Shown: positions 8,193 to 16,885, counted from the stretch's first letter. The stretch is DNA of 64,000 nucleotides from Anaerolineae bacterium (GCA_023382655.1 JAHDWK010000003.1:124001-188000), one strand, 5' to 3'. A program made the numbers and translations. Notes: a model not told the origin generated them from the sequence alone.

Positions 8193-10697
8193 ATGAAAAA
8201 GAAGCTGCGTGGCGTTAAACGGCGTGAGATATTGTTTGACTATGACCTGTACCGGCGCAAGGTACCCATTCCCGGTATTGCCGACGCGGAGCTGAGCGTC
8301 TTGGATTTATGGCCGGAGGGGGCAGAGCATACCATCGTTTTTGTGCACGGCTACGCCGGGGTGATGGAATCGTGGGAGTTCCAGATCAACTATTTTGCCA
8401 GCCACAATCATCGCGTCATTGCCCCCGACCTGCGTGGGCATGGGCAGAGCGACGCGCCCTATACGCGCTATACGATGGATGAACTGGTGGCCGATCTGTA
8501 CGCCATCAGCCAAAAACTGGCGCTGCCGCCCCAATTTACGTTGGTGGGGCACTCGTTTGGTGGTTCGATTTGCGTGGAATATGCCAACGCCCACCCGGAG
8601 CAGCTTGACAAGCTGGTGCTGATTGCCACCGCCGGTGAGTACCCGCTGCCCTGGTTTGCCAAGTGGTTATTGAAGCTGCCGTTGAACTGGTTACGGCCGT
8701 TGTGGAAATACCGCACCCGCTTTGACGCCGAAATCCACGTCGTGAAAAATATGATGGCCAATAATATGCGCCACTGGCAGGGTTGGTCACTCATGCGCAA
8801 CATCACCACGCCCACCCTCATCATCACCGGGGAGCGGGATAATTATTTCCCGCGCCGCGTTTTTGAAGATGTGGGCAAAATGATCCCCAACGCCGAAGTG
8901 GTGGACGTGGGTTCGGCCAAACACAAAGTCCAGCTAGAACGCCACGAGGCCGTCACCCGCGCCATTGAGCGATTTGTAGAAAGCCGGCAACGCTCCTGGC
9001 GCGACGGCGGTAACCACGAGAATCCGCTGCAAAAGCGTATCTGGCTGAAAAGCTACAGTCCGGGCACACCACCTTCTATTCCTATTCCCAAACGGCCGTT
9101 GCCCGACTTCCTGGAAAGCGCCGCCGAATGGCTGCCGCGCCGCACGGCCATTAGCTTTTATGGCTCACATCTCAACTACAAAGAGCTAAATGAGCAGGTG
9201 AACCAGATGAGCCATGTATTTCATGGGTTGGGCGTGCGCCCCGGTGATCGGGTGATGATTATTTTGCCCAACATACCGCAAATGGTGGTCGCTTTTTATG
9301 GCGTCTTGCGCGCCGGCGGTGTGGTGGTGCTGCCCAATGTGGAGGCCGACGCCGCCACCATCATCCACCAGATTGCCGAGACACAGCCGAAGGTGGTGGT
9401 GACGGTACGCAGCTTTAGCGAACTGGCCCAGGCCATTCAGCAGCGGACGGGATTAGAGCACTTTATTTTTGCCGATTTGCGCACGGCCGTGTCTGCCTCT
9501 GTCTACCAGAAACTCATTGAACGTTTTGGCGTGGCCGATGATGAAGAACGCCACAAAACGATTGCCCGTCAACTGGGGCAGCGTATGTCCACTCTCATTC
9601 AAGATGCTCCCGTCACCCCCCTGGGGCTGGAGGTAAGCCCCGCTCAGTTGGCGGCCATTTTGTACACCAGCGGCACCACCAGCCGGCCGAAGGGCGTCAC
9701 CCTGTCCCATTACAACCTGGTAGCCAACACACTGCAAACCCGCCATTGGGTACCTGATCTGACCTACGGTAAGGAAGTATTTCTCTCGGCCATTCCACTT
9801 GTACACAGCTACGGCCTGATCAGCGCCATGAGCGTGCCCATTGCTCTGGCGGCCACGCTGGTGCTGCTGCCTGTTTTTGATGTGACGGAGGTGTTGGAGC
9901 ATATCCGCGACCATAAAGTGAGCATGTTCCCCGGCGTACCGATGATGTATATGGCCATTAACCAGGCGCCAGATGTGCGTAACTATGGGCTTTCCTCGGT
10001 GAAGGCGTGTATTAGCGGCGCGGCCCCCTTGCCGGTGGAGGTGCAAGAGGCGTTTGAGAAGCTGAGTCACGGCCGTCTGGTCGAAGGATATGGCCTCACC
10101 GAAGCCTCGCCCGTCACCCACGCCAATCCACTCTATGGCCTGCGCAAACCCGGCTCGATTGGCATCCCTTTACCCAACACCGACGCCAAAATCATTGACC
10201 TGATCACCGCCGAAGACGTACCCGTCGGCCAGATTGGCGAACTGGTAGTGCGTGGCCCCCAGGTGATGCAGGGTTACTGGCAGCCTGATGGCACGTTGGA
10301 CAACAACATTGTGCTGGACGATGGCTGGCTGGATACGGGTGATGTGGCCGTGCAGGATGATGACGGCTACTTCCGCATCATCAGCCGCAAAAAAGATACC
10401 ATCATCTTTGGCGAATACACCGTCTTCCCGCGTGATGTGGAGGAGGTGTTGTATGAGAATCCGCGTGTGTTGGAAGTCGCCGTCATTGGCGTGGGGCGCG
10501 CCGAAGAAGGGCAAAAGGTGAAGGCATTTGTGGTGCCCCGCCCCGGCTCCAACCTGACCAAAGAGGAACTACTCGACCTGTGCCGCCGCCGCCTGGAACC
10601 CTATGCTGTGCCCTGGGATATTGAATTCCGGGAGACGTTGCCCAAGTCGTTTATTGGCAAAGTGCTGCGCCGGTTGTTAGTGGAGGAAGAGAGTTAA
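8193..10697 (+). CDS. Alpha/beta hydrolase fused to long-chain acyl-CoA ligase
   Basis: An 834-residue two-domain protein. Residues 1-270 are an alpha/beta hydrolase with oxyanion segment VFVHGYAGVMESW, nucleophile elbow VGHSFGGS (S121), and likely acid D216 (TGERDNYF) and base H244. Residues about 290-834 are an adenylate-forming ligase resembling FadD: P-loop ILYTSGTTSRPKGVTLSH near 488, GYGLTEASP near 632, GWLDTGD near 710, and the catalytic lysine in GKVLRR near 822. The linker has no stop or frameshift, so the fusion looks real. A plausible role is hydrolysis of an ester followed by CoA activation of the released acid in one polypeptide; this is inference. It is not a clear OleBC, because the elbow has serine and not aspartate. 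Confidence 0.88.
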   Translation: MKKKLRGVKRREILFDYDLYRRKVPIPGIADAELSVLDLWPEGAEHTIVFVHGYAGVMESWEFQINYFASHNHRVIAPDLRGHGQSDAPYTRYTMDELVADLYAISQKLALPPQFTLVGHSFGGSICVEYANAHPEQLDKLVLIATAGEYPLPWFAKWLLKLPLNWLRPLWKYRTRFDAEIHVVKNMMANNMRHWQGWSLMRNITTPTLIITGERDNYFPRRVFEDVGKMIPNAEVVDVGSAKHKVQLERHEAVTRAIERFVESRQRSWRDGGNHENPLQKRIWLKSYSPGTPPSIPIPKRPLPDFLESAAEWLPRRTAISFYGSHLNYKELNEQVNQMSHVFHGLGVRPGDRVMIILPNIPQMVVAFYGVLRAGGVVVLPNVEADAATIIHQIAETQPKVVVTVRSFSELAQAIQQRTGLEHFIFADLRTAVSASVYQKLIERFGVADDEERHKTIARQLGQRMSTLIQDAPVTPLGLEVSPAQLAAILYTSGTTSRPKGVTLSHYNLVANTLQTRHWVPDLTYGKEVFLSAIPLVHSYGLISAMSVPIALAATLVLLPVFDVTEVLEHIRDHKVSMFPGVPMMYMAINQAPDVRNYGLSSVKACISGAAPLPVEVQEAFEKLSHGRLVEGYGLTEASPVTHANPLYGLRKPGSIGIPLPNTDAKIIDLITAEDVPVGQIGELVVRGPQVMQGYWQPDGTLDNNIVLDDGWLDTGDVAVQDDDGYFRIISRKKDTIIFGEYTVFPRDVEEVLYENPRVLEVAVIGVGRAEEGQKVKAFVVPRPGSNLTKEELLDLCRRRLEPYAVPWDIEFRETLPKSFIGKVLRRLLVEEES

Positions 10698-10782
10698 CCG
10701 CGAAAGACGCGAAGGCGCATGAAGATATGCGGGCGCGAAGATTAAGAAAGAAAAAACTTCGTGCCCTTTGTGTTCTTCGCGG
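10698..10782. repeat. CCGCGAAAGACGCGAAG inverted repeat
   Basis: CCGCGAAAGACGCGAAG after the ligase stop pairs imperfectly with CTTCGTGCCC...CTTCGCGG ending at 10782. Words of this type (CTTTGCG, GCGAAGG) also occur at 52371-52410 inside a coding sequence. It could end transcription of the ligase gene. Confidence 0.65.
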
Positions 10783-10797
10783 ATGATAATTGTAGAA

Positions 10798-11535
10798 ATG
10801 AACGGAAGGACTCGTCGTGTTCGCAATGGTTTGTTGATGATGGCCGGTTTGAGTGCGCTGGCTTCGGTGACTTTCTTTTTTAAGTCGCGGCTTTTTTCGC
10901 GCCTGATTGAAGAGAGAACCTCGGATGAAGTGTTGTTCCATGCTCATACCCGCGAGAAGGTAATCGCCCTGACGATTGATGATGGCCCCCACGCCGAACT
11001 GACGCCGCAAATCCTGGATGTGCTGGCGGAGTATGGGGTGCAGGCCACCTTTTTTATCATTGGCAACCATGTACCGGGCAATGAGGTGATCCTGCGGCGC
11101 ATTGTGGCCGAGGGGCATGAACTGGGCAACCATCTGATGAGTGACCGGCGCAGCATTACCCTCAGCGCTGAGGAATTTGAACGCCAACTGGCAACGACCC
11201 ACGCCCTCATTGCCCCCTTTGGGCCGGTGCGCTGGTTCCGCCCCGGTTCGGGCTGGTATAACACACGGATGTTGGAACAGATACGGCCGTACCACTACCG
11301 CTGTGTTGTCGGTTCCATCTACCCTTACGACGCCCAGTTCCAGGCCATCGAATTTGAGGTGGGTTACATTTTGGGGAATGTGCAGCCGGGGGCGATCATA
11401 GTGCTGCACGATGGCGACTGTGAGCGGCAGGGTACGGTTGCCGTGCTGCGCCGCATCCTGCCCGCCCTGCAAAAACGCGGCTACTACTTCGCCACCCTCA
11501 CCGACCTGACGCACACTGCCCCGGCCGTTGGTTGA
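10798..11535 (+). CDS. Membrane-anchored polysaccharide deacetylase
   Basis: About 245 residues: an N-terminal signal anchor (GLLMMAGLSALASVTFFF) and a NodB-homology carbohydrate esterase family 4 domain. Catalytic and metal-binding motifs are ALTIDDGPH (catalytic Asp plus metal Asp) and the HELGNHLMSD motif that supplies the second metal ligands (usual form H-x3-H). The RWFRPGSGWYN segment and the C-terminal IIVLHDGD also match. Likely acts on cell-wall or surface N-acetylated glycan. Start is uncertain among ATG 10798, ATG 10783 and upstream codons; none has a strong ribosome binding site and the upstream part lies in a repeat. Confidence 0.87.
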   Translation: MNGRTRRVRNGLLMMAGLSALASVTFFFKSRLFSRLIEERTSDEVLFHAHTREKVIALTIDDGPHAELTPQILDVLAEYGVQATFFIIGNHVPGNEVILRRIVAEGHELGNHLMSDRRSITLSAEEFERQLATTHALIAPFGPVRWFRPGSGWYNTRMLEQIRPYHYRCVVGSIYPYDAQFQAIEFEVGYILGNVQPGAIIVLHDGDCERQGTVAVLRRILPALQKRGYYFATLTDLTHTAPAVG

Positions 11536-11576
11536 GCTTGATGAAAGGCTGATTCTATGAGTAAAAGGGGGTCAAA

Positions 11577-12923
11577 ATGAGTCACAAACAAAGTAATTGG
11601 GGCAGATATATTTGGTTTGTGCTTGTTCTACTTGCTTCTGCTTGCATGTCTGATCTGCCATCGAGCGACTCGCCTGTTCCCATTCAAACAATTGATCGCC
11701 AACCAACCGACACGCCGTTTCCGCTTCCTACATCTACAATACAAACGTCAGCAGAAGTGGAGGCACAACCAACAGTAGATTTGTTGCCCACCGCCACTCA
11801 AGAACTAACATTTACTCCCACACCTACTCCTAGCCCATCCGCAACACCGACGCTCTCAGTTACTCCCACGGCTACCCCTTCTTTACAAGGCCCTCTGATT
11901 GGTTTTCGTGTTGACGATGGTGAAGAGATCTATTTGTTGTTGTTTGATATCAGCTTGAAAGTTTACAGAGAGATACGGAACAGTAGCACAAACTATCCAT
12001 TTGAAGTTGAATGGGTGGATACTGGCTGCGGGTTATATCTGGGAGACATCATTGATTTAAAAGGTAATGTTGTTTGGGAGGGGCCAGATCTGGATTGGGA
12101 ACAGATAAAACCACACGCAGAATACGGTAGTGAATTTGGCCGTCTTTCCCCTAATCGCCAATGGCTGGCCTATGATATTCTTTATGGGGAAAGATATTAC
12201 GAAGGTGCCGAATTCAGAGACATTGGCGTCGTTAATTTGACCAATCCCTCTGAGTTTGCTCTGCTGACACACGATGGATCGGCCAGCGTGTTTGCCTGGT
12301 CGCCGGATAGTGAATGGTTGGCTTATGCCCGTCGGGATGCACAGGGGGTCAATCAGTTATATCGTTCAACACCTGATGGGCAGAATGAACAACAACTCAC
12401 CTTCCATTTGGAGCCTTTTGGGGTAGGGTTTGTTGCCTGGTCACCAGATGGCCGATTCATTGCCTATGCAATTTATGGGAACGCCGAAGGCGAGCCAGGT
12501 GGTATGGGTATCGTAGATTTAGAAAATTCGCAGCAGTTCCAAATTATGCCACATGAGGATTTTAGAGGAGTTGGAAGAGATGAAATGTGGTGGGAATTGG
12601 AGGGTACAAGATTGCTCTTTTCGGGAACAAGCTGGAATGGCGAAGAAGAAGTGACTGAGATTTACTGGGTGGATGGGCTGACAGGCACAATAACCAATTC
12701 ATTCATTGGTTCTAATGGGCCAAATGGTTTCATTAGACAAGTTTTTCCCGTGGGTAATGTTGACCATATTCTCTTTAGCAGCCGCGGTGGATATTACCTT
12801 CTGGATACCACCGACAATAACAGCTTTGAGAAATACTCCGATCAATTTGAGATAGACGGGCAGTATTATGATTCAGAGGTGACCCCTTTTGGGTTTCCAG
12901 GTGAAGAGATGTGTGGCAATTAA
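11577..12923 (+). CDS. Lipoprotein with Thr/Pro-rich linker and TolB-like beta-propeller
   Basis: 448 residues. The N-terminus is a lipoprotein-type signal (YIWFVLVLLASAC, Cys as lipidation site). Residues about 30-105 are a low-complexity Thr/Pro/Ser linker (repeated TPTPTPS-like units) that would hold the domain away from the membrane. The rest has repeats with the WSPDS(E/G)WLAYA and WSPDGRFIAYA pattern of TolB/WD40-like propellers. Good ribosome binding site AAGGGGG just before the ATG. The gene is visibly more AT-rich than its neighbours and contains no ACGGCCGT octamer, which suggests later acquisition. Function unknown; possibly a surface sensor or binding protein. Confidence 0.8.
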   Translation: MSHKQSNWGRYIWFVLVLLASACMSDLPSSDSPVPIQTIDRQPTDTPFPLPTSTIQTSAEVEAQPTVDLLPTATQELTFTPTPTPSPSATPTLSVTPTATPSLQGPLIGFRVDDGEEIYLLLFDISLKVYREIRNSSTNYPFEVEWVDTGCGLYLGDIIDLKGNVVWEGPDLDWEQIKPHAEYGSEFGRLSPNRQWLAYDILYGERYYEGAEFRDIGVVNLTNPSEFALLTHDGSASVFAWSPDSEWLAYARRDAQGVNQLYRSTPDGQNEQQLTFHLEPFGVGFVAWSPDGRFIAYAIYGNAEGEPGGMGIVDLENSQQFQIMPHEDFRGVGRDEMWWELEGTRLLFSGTSWNGEEEVTEIYWVDGLTGTITNSFIGSNGPNGFIRQVFPVGNVDHILFSSRGGYYLLDTTDNNSFEKYSDQFEIDGQYYDSEVTPFGFPGEEMCGN

Positions 12924-13035
12924 CTGGCATTTGCTCTTTGATTTGTTAACCGGCTGTTGGTAATCAAACTCAAAAATCGGCGCATCTACACGATAGCTGA
13001 TTGACTACCCATGTTTAGCCTCTTAAAATCTGATC

Positions 13036-13452
13036 ATGGCACGAGATACCATTCACGATGCAGTCAAGAATGCTCTGGTAAAAGATGGCTGGCAGATTAC
13101 CCATGACCCATTTGGGATGGAGTATAAGGAACTTGGCATTTTTGCTGATCTGGCGGCAGAAAAGCAGCCAATTTTGGCAGCAAGGGGTCAACAAAAAATC
13201 ATCGTTGAGATCAAAACCTTCGCCGAACGTTCATTCATCCGTGCCTTGCAGCAAGCCCTGGGCCAATATACGCTCTATCTCGATGTTATCGAGTTAGCGC
13301 AGATTGATTATGAGTTCTTCCTGGCTATAAACGATGTTGTGTACCGTCAATACTTCACCAGGGAAGGCACCAGCCAGATCATTCAACGTCACCAACTGAA
13401 AATGTTTACTGTTGATGTAGAAAGGGAGGAGATTGTGCAATGGATCATATAA
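13036..13452 (+). CDS. xisH: XisH-like protein
   Basis: 138 residues matching XisH, first known as one of the proteins controlling fdxN-element excision in Anabaena. Visible features: the N-terminal MARDTIHDAVKNALVKDGWQITHDP, then FADLAAEK and IIVEIKTF (Asp...Glu-x-Lys, as in PD-(D/E)XK nuclease folds), and the C-terminal VEREEIVQWI. It overlaps xisI by 13 bases. There is no recombinase or nif gene nearby, so the pair's role here is not fdxN excision. The family is common in cyanobacteria and filamentous Chloroflexota as a stand-alone pair. Confidence 0.9.
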   Translation: MARDTIHDAVKNALVKDGWQITHDPFGMEYKELGIFADLAAEKQPILAARGQQKIIVEIKTFAERSFIRALQQALGQYTLYLDVIELAQIDYEFFLAINDVVYRQYFTREGTSQIIQRHQLKMFTVDVEREEIVQWII

Positions 13453-13778
13453 ATCATTATTCATCCATTATTAAAAAGGGGCTGGCTGCCCACGCCGCGC
13501 TTCTGGAAAAACTGCCACATGCCTACGATGTTATTCTGGCGTTTGATGATGAACGCTATCAATACCTGCTGCGGAAAATTGGTTGGACAGATAAAGAGCG
13601 CATTGATCAGGTGGTACTCCACGTCTCCATTCGCAACGGCAAAATCTGGGTTGAAGAAGATTGGACAGAAGAGGGGGTAGCGACCTATTTTCTGGAACAA
13701 GGCGTCCCAGCACATGATATTGTGCTGGGATTTGTGCCGCCGGTGGAACGGCCGTACACCGAATTCGCCGTCGCCTGA
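13440..13778 (+). CDS. xisI: XisI-like protein
   Basis: 112 residues matching the XisI family: YQYLLRKIGW...RIDQVVLHVSIRNGKIWVEEDWTEEGVATYFLEQGVP, then DIVLGFVPPVERPYTEFAVA at the C-terminus, which is the family's typical end. It starts inside the end of xisH (overlap 13440-13452), so the two are translationally linked and probably form a complex. One ACGGCCGT octamer lies near its end. Molecular function is not established for the family outside excision control. Confidence 0.9.
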   Translation: MDHINHYSSIIKKGLAAHAALLEKLPHAYDVILAFDDERYQYLLRKIGWTDKERIDQVVLHVSIRNGKIWVEEDWTEEGVATYFLEQGVPAHDIVLGFVPPVERPYTEFAVA

Positions 13779-13784
13779 TCCCCC

Positions 13785-14528
13785 TCACACACGTGCACAA
13801 CGAAAACCCACCGTCACATGATCCCGGTAATGTGGAACCAGCCGGGTGTTTGGGTCTTTGGGGCTGCGGTTGGTCACGCGCAGGCTGAGCGGGCTGTCGC
13901 TGCTCCAGCAGCCACCACGCAGCAGTCTTGGTTCATGGCCGTCCGCCACCCCTTCCCCCTCTCCAGAGGCACTTTCCCAACCCGTCAGGCACCATTCCCA
14001 CACATTGCCACACAGGTCGGCCACGCCAAAGGGGCTGTGCCCCGCCGGGTAGTGACCAACCGGCGTTGTCTCGTCCACCAGACGGTTCCAGTTGCAGTGT
14101 ATCTCTTCTGGTTCCGTGTGGCCCCAGGGATAGACACGGCCGTCGTCCCCCTGCGCCGCCCGCTGCCACTGCTGCTCCGTCGGCAGCGAGATGGTCTGCC
14201 CGGTTTGCTGGCTCAGCCAACGGCCGTAGGCCATCGCCTCATGCCAGGAGATGCCTACCACCGGGTGGTCGGGCTGGTTCCAATGGCGATCCGTCCAATA
14301 ACGGGGCGCATCCCACCCTCTTTTTTGCCGGGCCGCCCAACCATCGGCAGGCCAAAACTCCTGGCGACTGTAACCACCGGCAGCTACAAATTCGCCAAAC
14401 TGCACATTCGTCACCGGATAACGGCTGATGGCAAACGCCGGCAAGTCAAAGGGGGTCGCCTGGGGCAGATACCCACCAGCAGCCAACGTCACCGTTCCTG
14501 CTGGAATCTCAATCCACTGCATGTTCAT
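13785..14528 (-). CDS. SUMF1/EgtB-type formylglycine-generating-enzyme family protein
   Basis: 247 residues covering a single FGE-sulfatase domain. Characteristic segments: WIEIPAGTVTLAA, FAISRYPVTNVQFGEFVAAGGY, HPVVGISWHEAMAYGRWLSQQTGQTISLPTEQQWQRAA, GVADLCGNVWEWCLTGW and LLRGGCWSSDSPLSLRVTNR. The paired cysteines of true formylglycine-generating enzymes in the C-terminal motif are not both present, so activity on sulfatases is unlikely; many such proteins have unknown targets. It lies 7 bases downstream of the hydrolase gene and is the last gene of the PadR operon. Confidence 0.87.
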   Translation of the reverse strand: MNMQWIEIPAGTVTLAAGGYLPQATPFDLPAFAISRYPVTNVQFGEFVAAGGYSRQEFWPADGWAARQKRGWDAPRYWTDRHWNQPDHPVVGISWHEAMAYGRWLSQQTGQTISLPTEQQWQRAAQGDDGRVYPWGHTEPEEIHCNWNRLVDETTPVGHYPAGHSPFGVADLCGNVWEWCLTGWESASGEGEGVADGHEPRLLRGGCWSSDSPLSLRVTNRSPKDPNTRLVPHYRDHVTVGFRCARV

Positions 14529-14535
14529 AAATCTC

Positions 14536-15378
14536 CTACGCTAACAAAAAAGGGGCAATCACATCCACACTATTCAAAACCACGTGCCCGGCATCAGGCA
14601 AGATGGTGACGGAAAGGTCAGGCAACAACGGCCGTAACCGTGCCGCAATCTTCGCCATATCCCGCAGTGCGTCCAGTGCCCCGCCCACCAGCAGCGTGGG
14701 CATGGTCAGCCGCCGCAGTTCATCATCCGTGAAAAGCGGCAAAACCCCCAGGCGCGCCTTAAAGTGGCTGGTGACGGTGATCATGATTTCTTCCACACCA
14801 TCGGGAATCAGCTGACGGCCGTACAGCAGCCGCACCATCCGCCGCGTGCCCCACCGCCCCATCAAAGACAGTGGTATCACCCGCAGCAAAAAGGACAGTT
14901 TGTCCGGCACAATGCCGCCGGGACAAATTAACCCCAGCCGGTTTACCCGTTCCGGGCAGGCAGTGGCAAACTTCACGGCCGTCCAACCCCCCTGCGACAT
15001 GCCCACCACTGCCGCCGACTGCACTTCCAGATGATCAAACACATCCCGCAGCCATTCGGCGTAAGCCGGGCCGTCCCAGGGGGGGCGGTTCGGGGCGCTT
15101 TGGCCCGCTTCGCCCAGCAGGTCAACCGCCAATACGTGATGGTCACGGCCGTACACCGCCACATCCCCGGCCCAAATCGCCGAATTGGTGCCCGCGCCGT
15201 GCAGCAGCAGCAACGGTGGCGCACTCCCATCACCACACGACAGGCCAAAGGTACGGCCGTGCCGCGTGGGAATGTCCAGCGGTGTGTAGGGGATGGGCCA
15301 ATGGGATAAGGCGGCGTTATAGAGATTGCGTACGGCCGTTTCTCCCGCTGCCGATTTGTAAATAGTTTGCTCTTTCAT
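14536..15378 (-). CDS. Alpha/beta hydrolase
   Basis: 280 residues. Oxyanion motif LLLLHGAGTNSAIW, nucleophile elbow VVGMSQGGW (Ser), an acid in VGGALDALRD and the terminal catalytic histidine in LPDAGHVVLNS. The substrate is unknown. It lies between a PadR-type repressor gene and a SUMF1-like gene on the same strand, so the three probably form one PadR-controlled unit. Start ATG at 15378 is the first in frame after an intergenic palindromic repeat. Confidence 0.87.
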   Translation of the reverse strand: MKEQTIYKSAAGETAVRNLYNAALSHWPIPYTPLDIPTRHGRTFGLSCGDGSAPPLLLLHGAGTNSAIWAGDVAVYGRDHHVLAVDLLGEAGQSAPNRPPWDGPAYAEWLRDVFDHLEVQSAAVVGMSQGGWTAVKFATACPERVNRLGLICPGGIVPDKLSFLLRVIPLSLMGRWGTRRMVRLLYGRQLIPDGVEEIMITVTSHFKARLGVLPLFTDDELRRLTMPTLLVGGALDALRDMAKIAARLRPLLPDLSVTILPDAGHVVLNSVDVIAPFLLA

Positions 15379-15398
15379 TTTTGCACTCCTGAAAATGG

Positions 15399-15452
15399 TT
15401 CGCAGTAGGCGATTTATCGCCGTTTGATGGCCCTAAAGTGCCTGTTACGAAC
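15399..15452. repeat. GCGATTTATCGC / AAGTGCC compound palindrome
   Basis: TTCGCAGTAGGC (15399-15410) pairs with GCCTGTTACGAA at the far end with mismatches, enclosing GGCGATTTATCGCC. The same design, GTAGGCGATTCATCGCC followed by GGCACTCAAGTGCC, occurs at 55793-55849, and the GCGATTTATCGC core at 47086-47136 inside a coding sequence. Confidence 0.75.
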
Positions 15453-15462
15453 CGTACTCCCA

Positions 15463-15999
15463 TTACTCTGTGACTTCTGCTCGCAGCCGGCGCACCCAAT
15501 CCAGTTCATGTTGATAAAAAGCCACCCAGTAGTTGCCAATCTGGCCCCACAGAAGTTCTTCGCGCGGCGTCCGTCGGGGTGATTGCCGGGTATCCCGTTG
15601 TGCCTGTTCCTGGGCCATGCGCAGCTTTACATAAACCTCATTTTCGTACTGAGAGAGCAGAGTGTCTAGCTCGACGGCCGTCAACTGAGCCGCCCAGGCC
15701 AACTGCGCCAGAAAGGGATGCCGCAGTTGTGGCAGTTCCGGCGGCGTCAGCAGCCACTGGCGCAGTGCTTCCCGCCCTTCTGTGGTGATGGAATACACCT
15801 TGCGTGACGGCCCACTTTCCTGATCCTGCACCTCTTTACTCACCAACCCCTCGTTGTAAAGCTGCACCAACGCCGTGTAAATCTGATTGTTATTACCCGA
15901 CCAATGAAATGTCTCCGAAGCGGCAAACTGCTTCTTCAAGTCATATCCCGTCAGCGGCGTCCAGTCCAAAAACCCTAAGATCGCATACTTGATTGACAT
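15463..15999 (-). CDS. PadR family transcriptional regulator
   Basis: 178 residues. The N-terminal winged helix is of the PadR type (MSIKYAILGFLDWTPLTGYDLKKQF...QIYTALVQLYNEGLVSKEV...SRKVYSITTEGREALRQWL), and the C-terminal part from residue 90 is the helical dimerisation domain of the Vir_act_alpha_C type. It is first in a minus-strand unit with the hydrolase and SUMF1-like genes. A palindrome 26 bases upstream of the start fits a PadR operator, so autoregulation is likely. Confidence 0.92.
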   Translation of the reverse strand: MSIKYAILGFLDWTPLTGYDLKKQFAASETFHWSGNNNQIYTALVQLYNEGLVSKEVQDQESGPSRKVYSITTEGREALRQWLLTPPELPQLRHPFLAQLAWAAQLTAVELDTLLSQYENEVYVKLRMAQEQAQRDTRQSPRRTPREELLWGQIGNYWVAFYQHELDWVRRLRAEVTE

Positions 16000-16022
16000 A
16001 CACGTTGTCCTTTAATTACATT

Positions 16023-16042
16023 ATATGTTATTTATAACATAT
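16023..16042. promoter_or_regulatory. Candidate PadR operator
   Basis: Arms ATATGTTAT and ATAACATAT around TT form a 20-base dyad upstream of the padR-type gene start (15999). It contains ATGT-N8-ACAT, the core described for PadR-family binding sites. The flanks are AT-rich, consistent with an overlapping promoter. Binding by this particular protein is inference. Confidence 0.65.
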
Positions 16043-16165
16043 GTTACACAACACGTTTTGTTTGTCAATACCTGATCATCACTTCGTCACCCATTCGTGC
16101 CTTACGACCTGGTATTAGTTAAAATACGCTTCCATCTACACATACATTTGATTGGAGAAGAAAAA

Positions 16166-16885
16166 ATGAGTAAAAAGAGCAGTACATCCGTCAGCGAACG
16201 ACGGGCACAGTATCAGGCGGAAGAGCAGCGTCGCCGCCGTCTTTATTATGGCGGGGCGGCCATCGGGGCTATTGCCATCATCGCCCTGTTTGTCATTTTG
16301 CGCCAGTTAACAGCCCCATCATTGGAAGACGTCATTGTCCCTGAGCCGCTGGCAGCCCCGGCCAACGCCGAGGGCAAAGCGTGGGGGCCGGCCGATGCCC
16401 CCGTTCTGATTGAAGAATTTGCAGATTTTCAATGTCCCTTCTGTGGCGAGTTTGCTAAAGGGGTTGGGCAGCAGTTGGCCGACTTTTACGCCGCCTCCGG
16501 GCAAGTACGGTTTGAATACAACAATTTTGCTTTTATCGGCAACGAATCGGTGAAAGCGGCCGAGGCGGCTGAGTGTGCCAACGAGCAAGGCATGTTCTGG
16601 CAGTACCACGACACCCTGTTTGCCAACCAACGCGGTGAAAATATCGGCGCTTTTAGTAATACCATGCTCAAGAATTTCGCGGTGGTCATTGGGCTGGATG
16701 AAGAGGCTTTTAATGACTGCTTTGACGGCGGCGACTACGCCGATGTGGTTCGTGATGAAAAAGCTGAAGCTGAAGGCCGCGCCGTGCAATCTACTCCCAC
16801 GCTCTTTCTGAATGGGGAACAATTACCCGGTGGTCTGACTTTTGAGCAGTATCAGCAGCTAATTGCGGCCGAATTAGGCCAATAA
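16166..16885 (+). CDS. Membrane-anchored DsbA-like thiol-disulfide oxidoreductase
   Basis: 239 residues: a charged cytosolic N-terminus, one transmembrane segment (residues 28-45) and an extracytoplasmic thioredoxin-fold domain of the DSBA/DsbG type. The active site is C90-P-F-C93 in FADFQCPFCGEF, and the cis-proline loop is QSTPTLFLNGEQL. It would form or isomerise disulfides outside the membrane. ATG 16166 follows GGAGAAG and starts MSKKSS; the open frame upstream to 16097 has no homology. A DsbB homologue follows 67 bases downstream, so the two make an oxidase pair. Confidence 0.92.
   Translation: MSKKSSTSVSERRAQYQAEEQRRRRLYYGGAAIGAIAIIALFVILRQLTAPSLEDVIVPEPLAAPANAEGKAWGPADAPVLIEEFADFQCPFCGEFAKGVGQQLADFYAASGQVRFEYNNFAFIGNESVKAAEAAECANEQGMFWQYHDTLFANQRGENIGAFSNTMLKNFAVVIGLDEEAFNDCFDGGDYADVVRDEKAEAEGRAVQSTPTLFLNGEQLPGGLTFEQYQQLIAAELGQ

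Noticed and set aside
8193..10697. OleBC olefin-synthesis fusion
   Set aside because: The hydrolase elbow is GHSFGG with Ser, whereas OleB uses Asp, and no OleA or OleD gene is nearby.
13785..14528. Genuine sulfatase-activating formylglycine-generating enzyme
   Set aside because: The paired cysteines of the C-terminal motif are missing and no sulfatase gene lies nearby.
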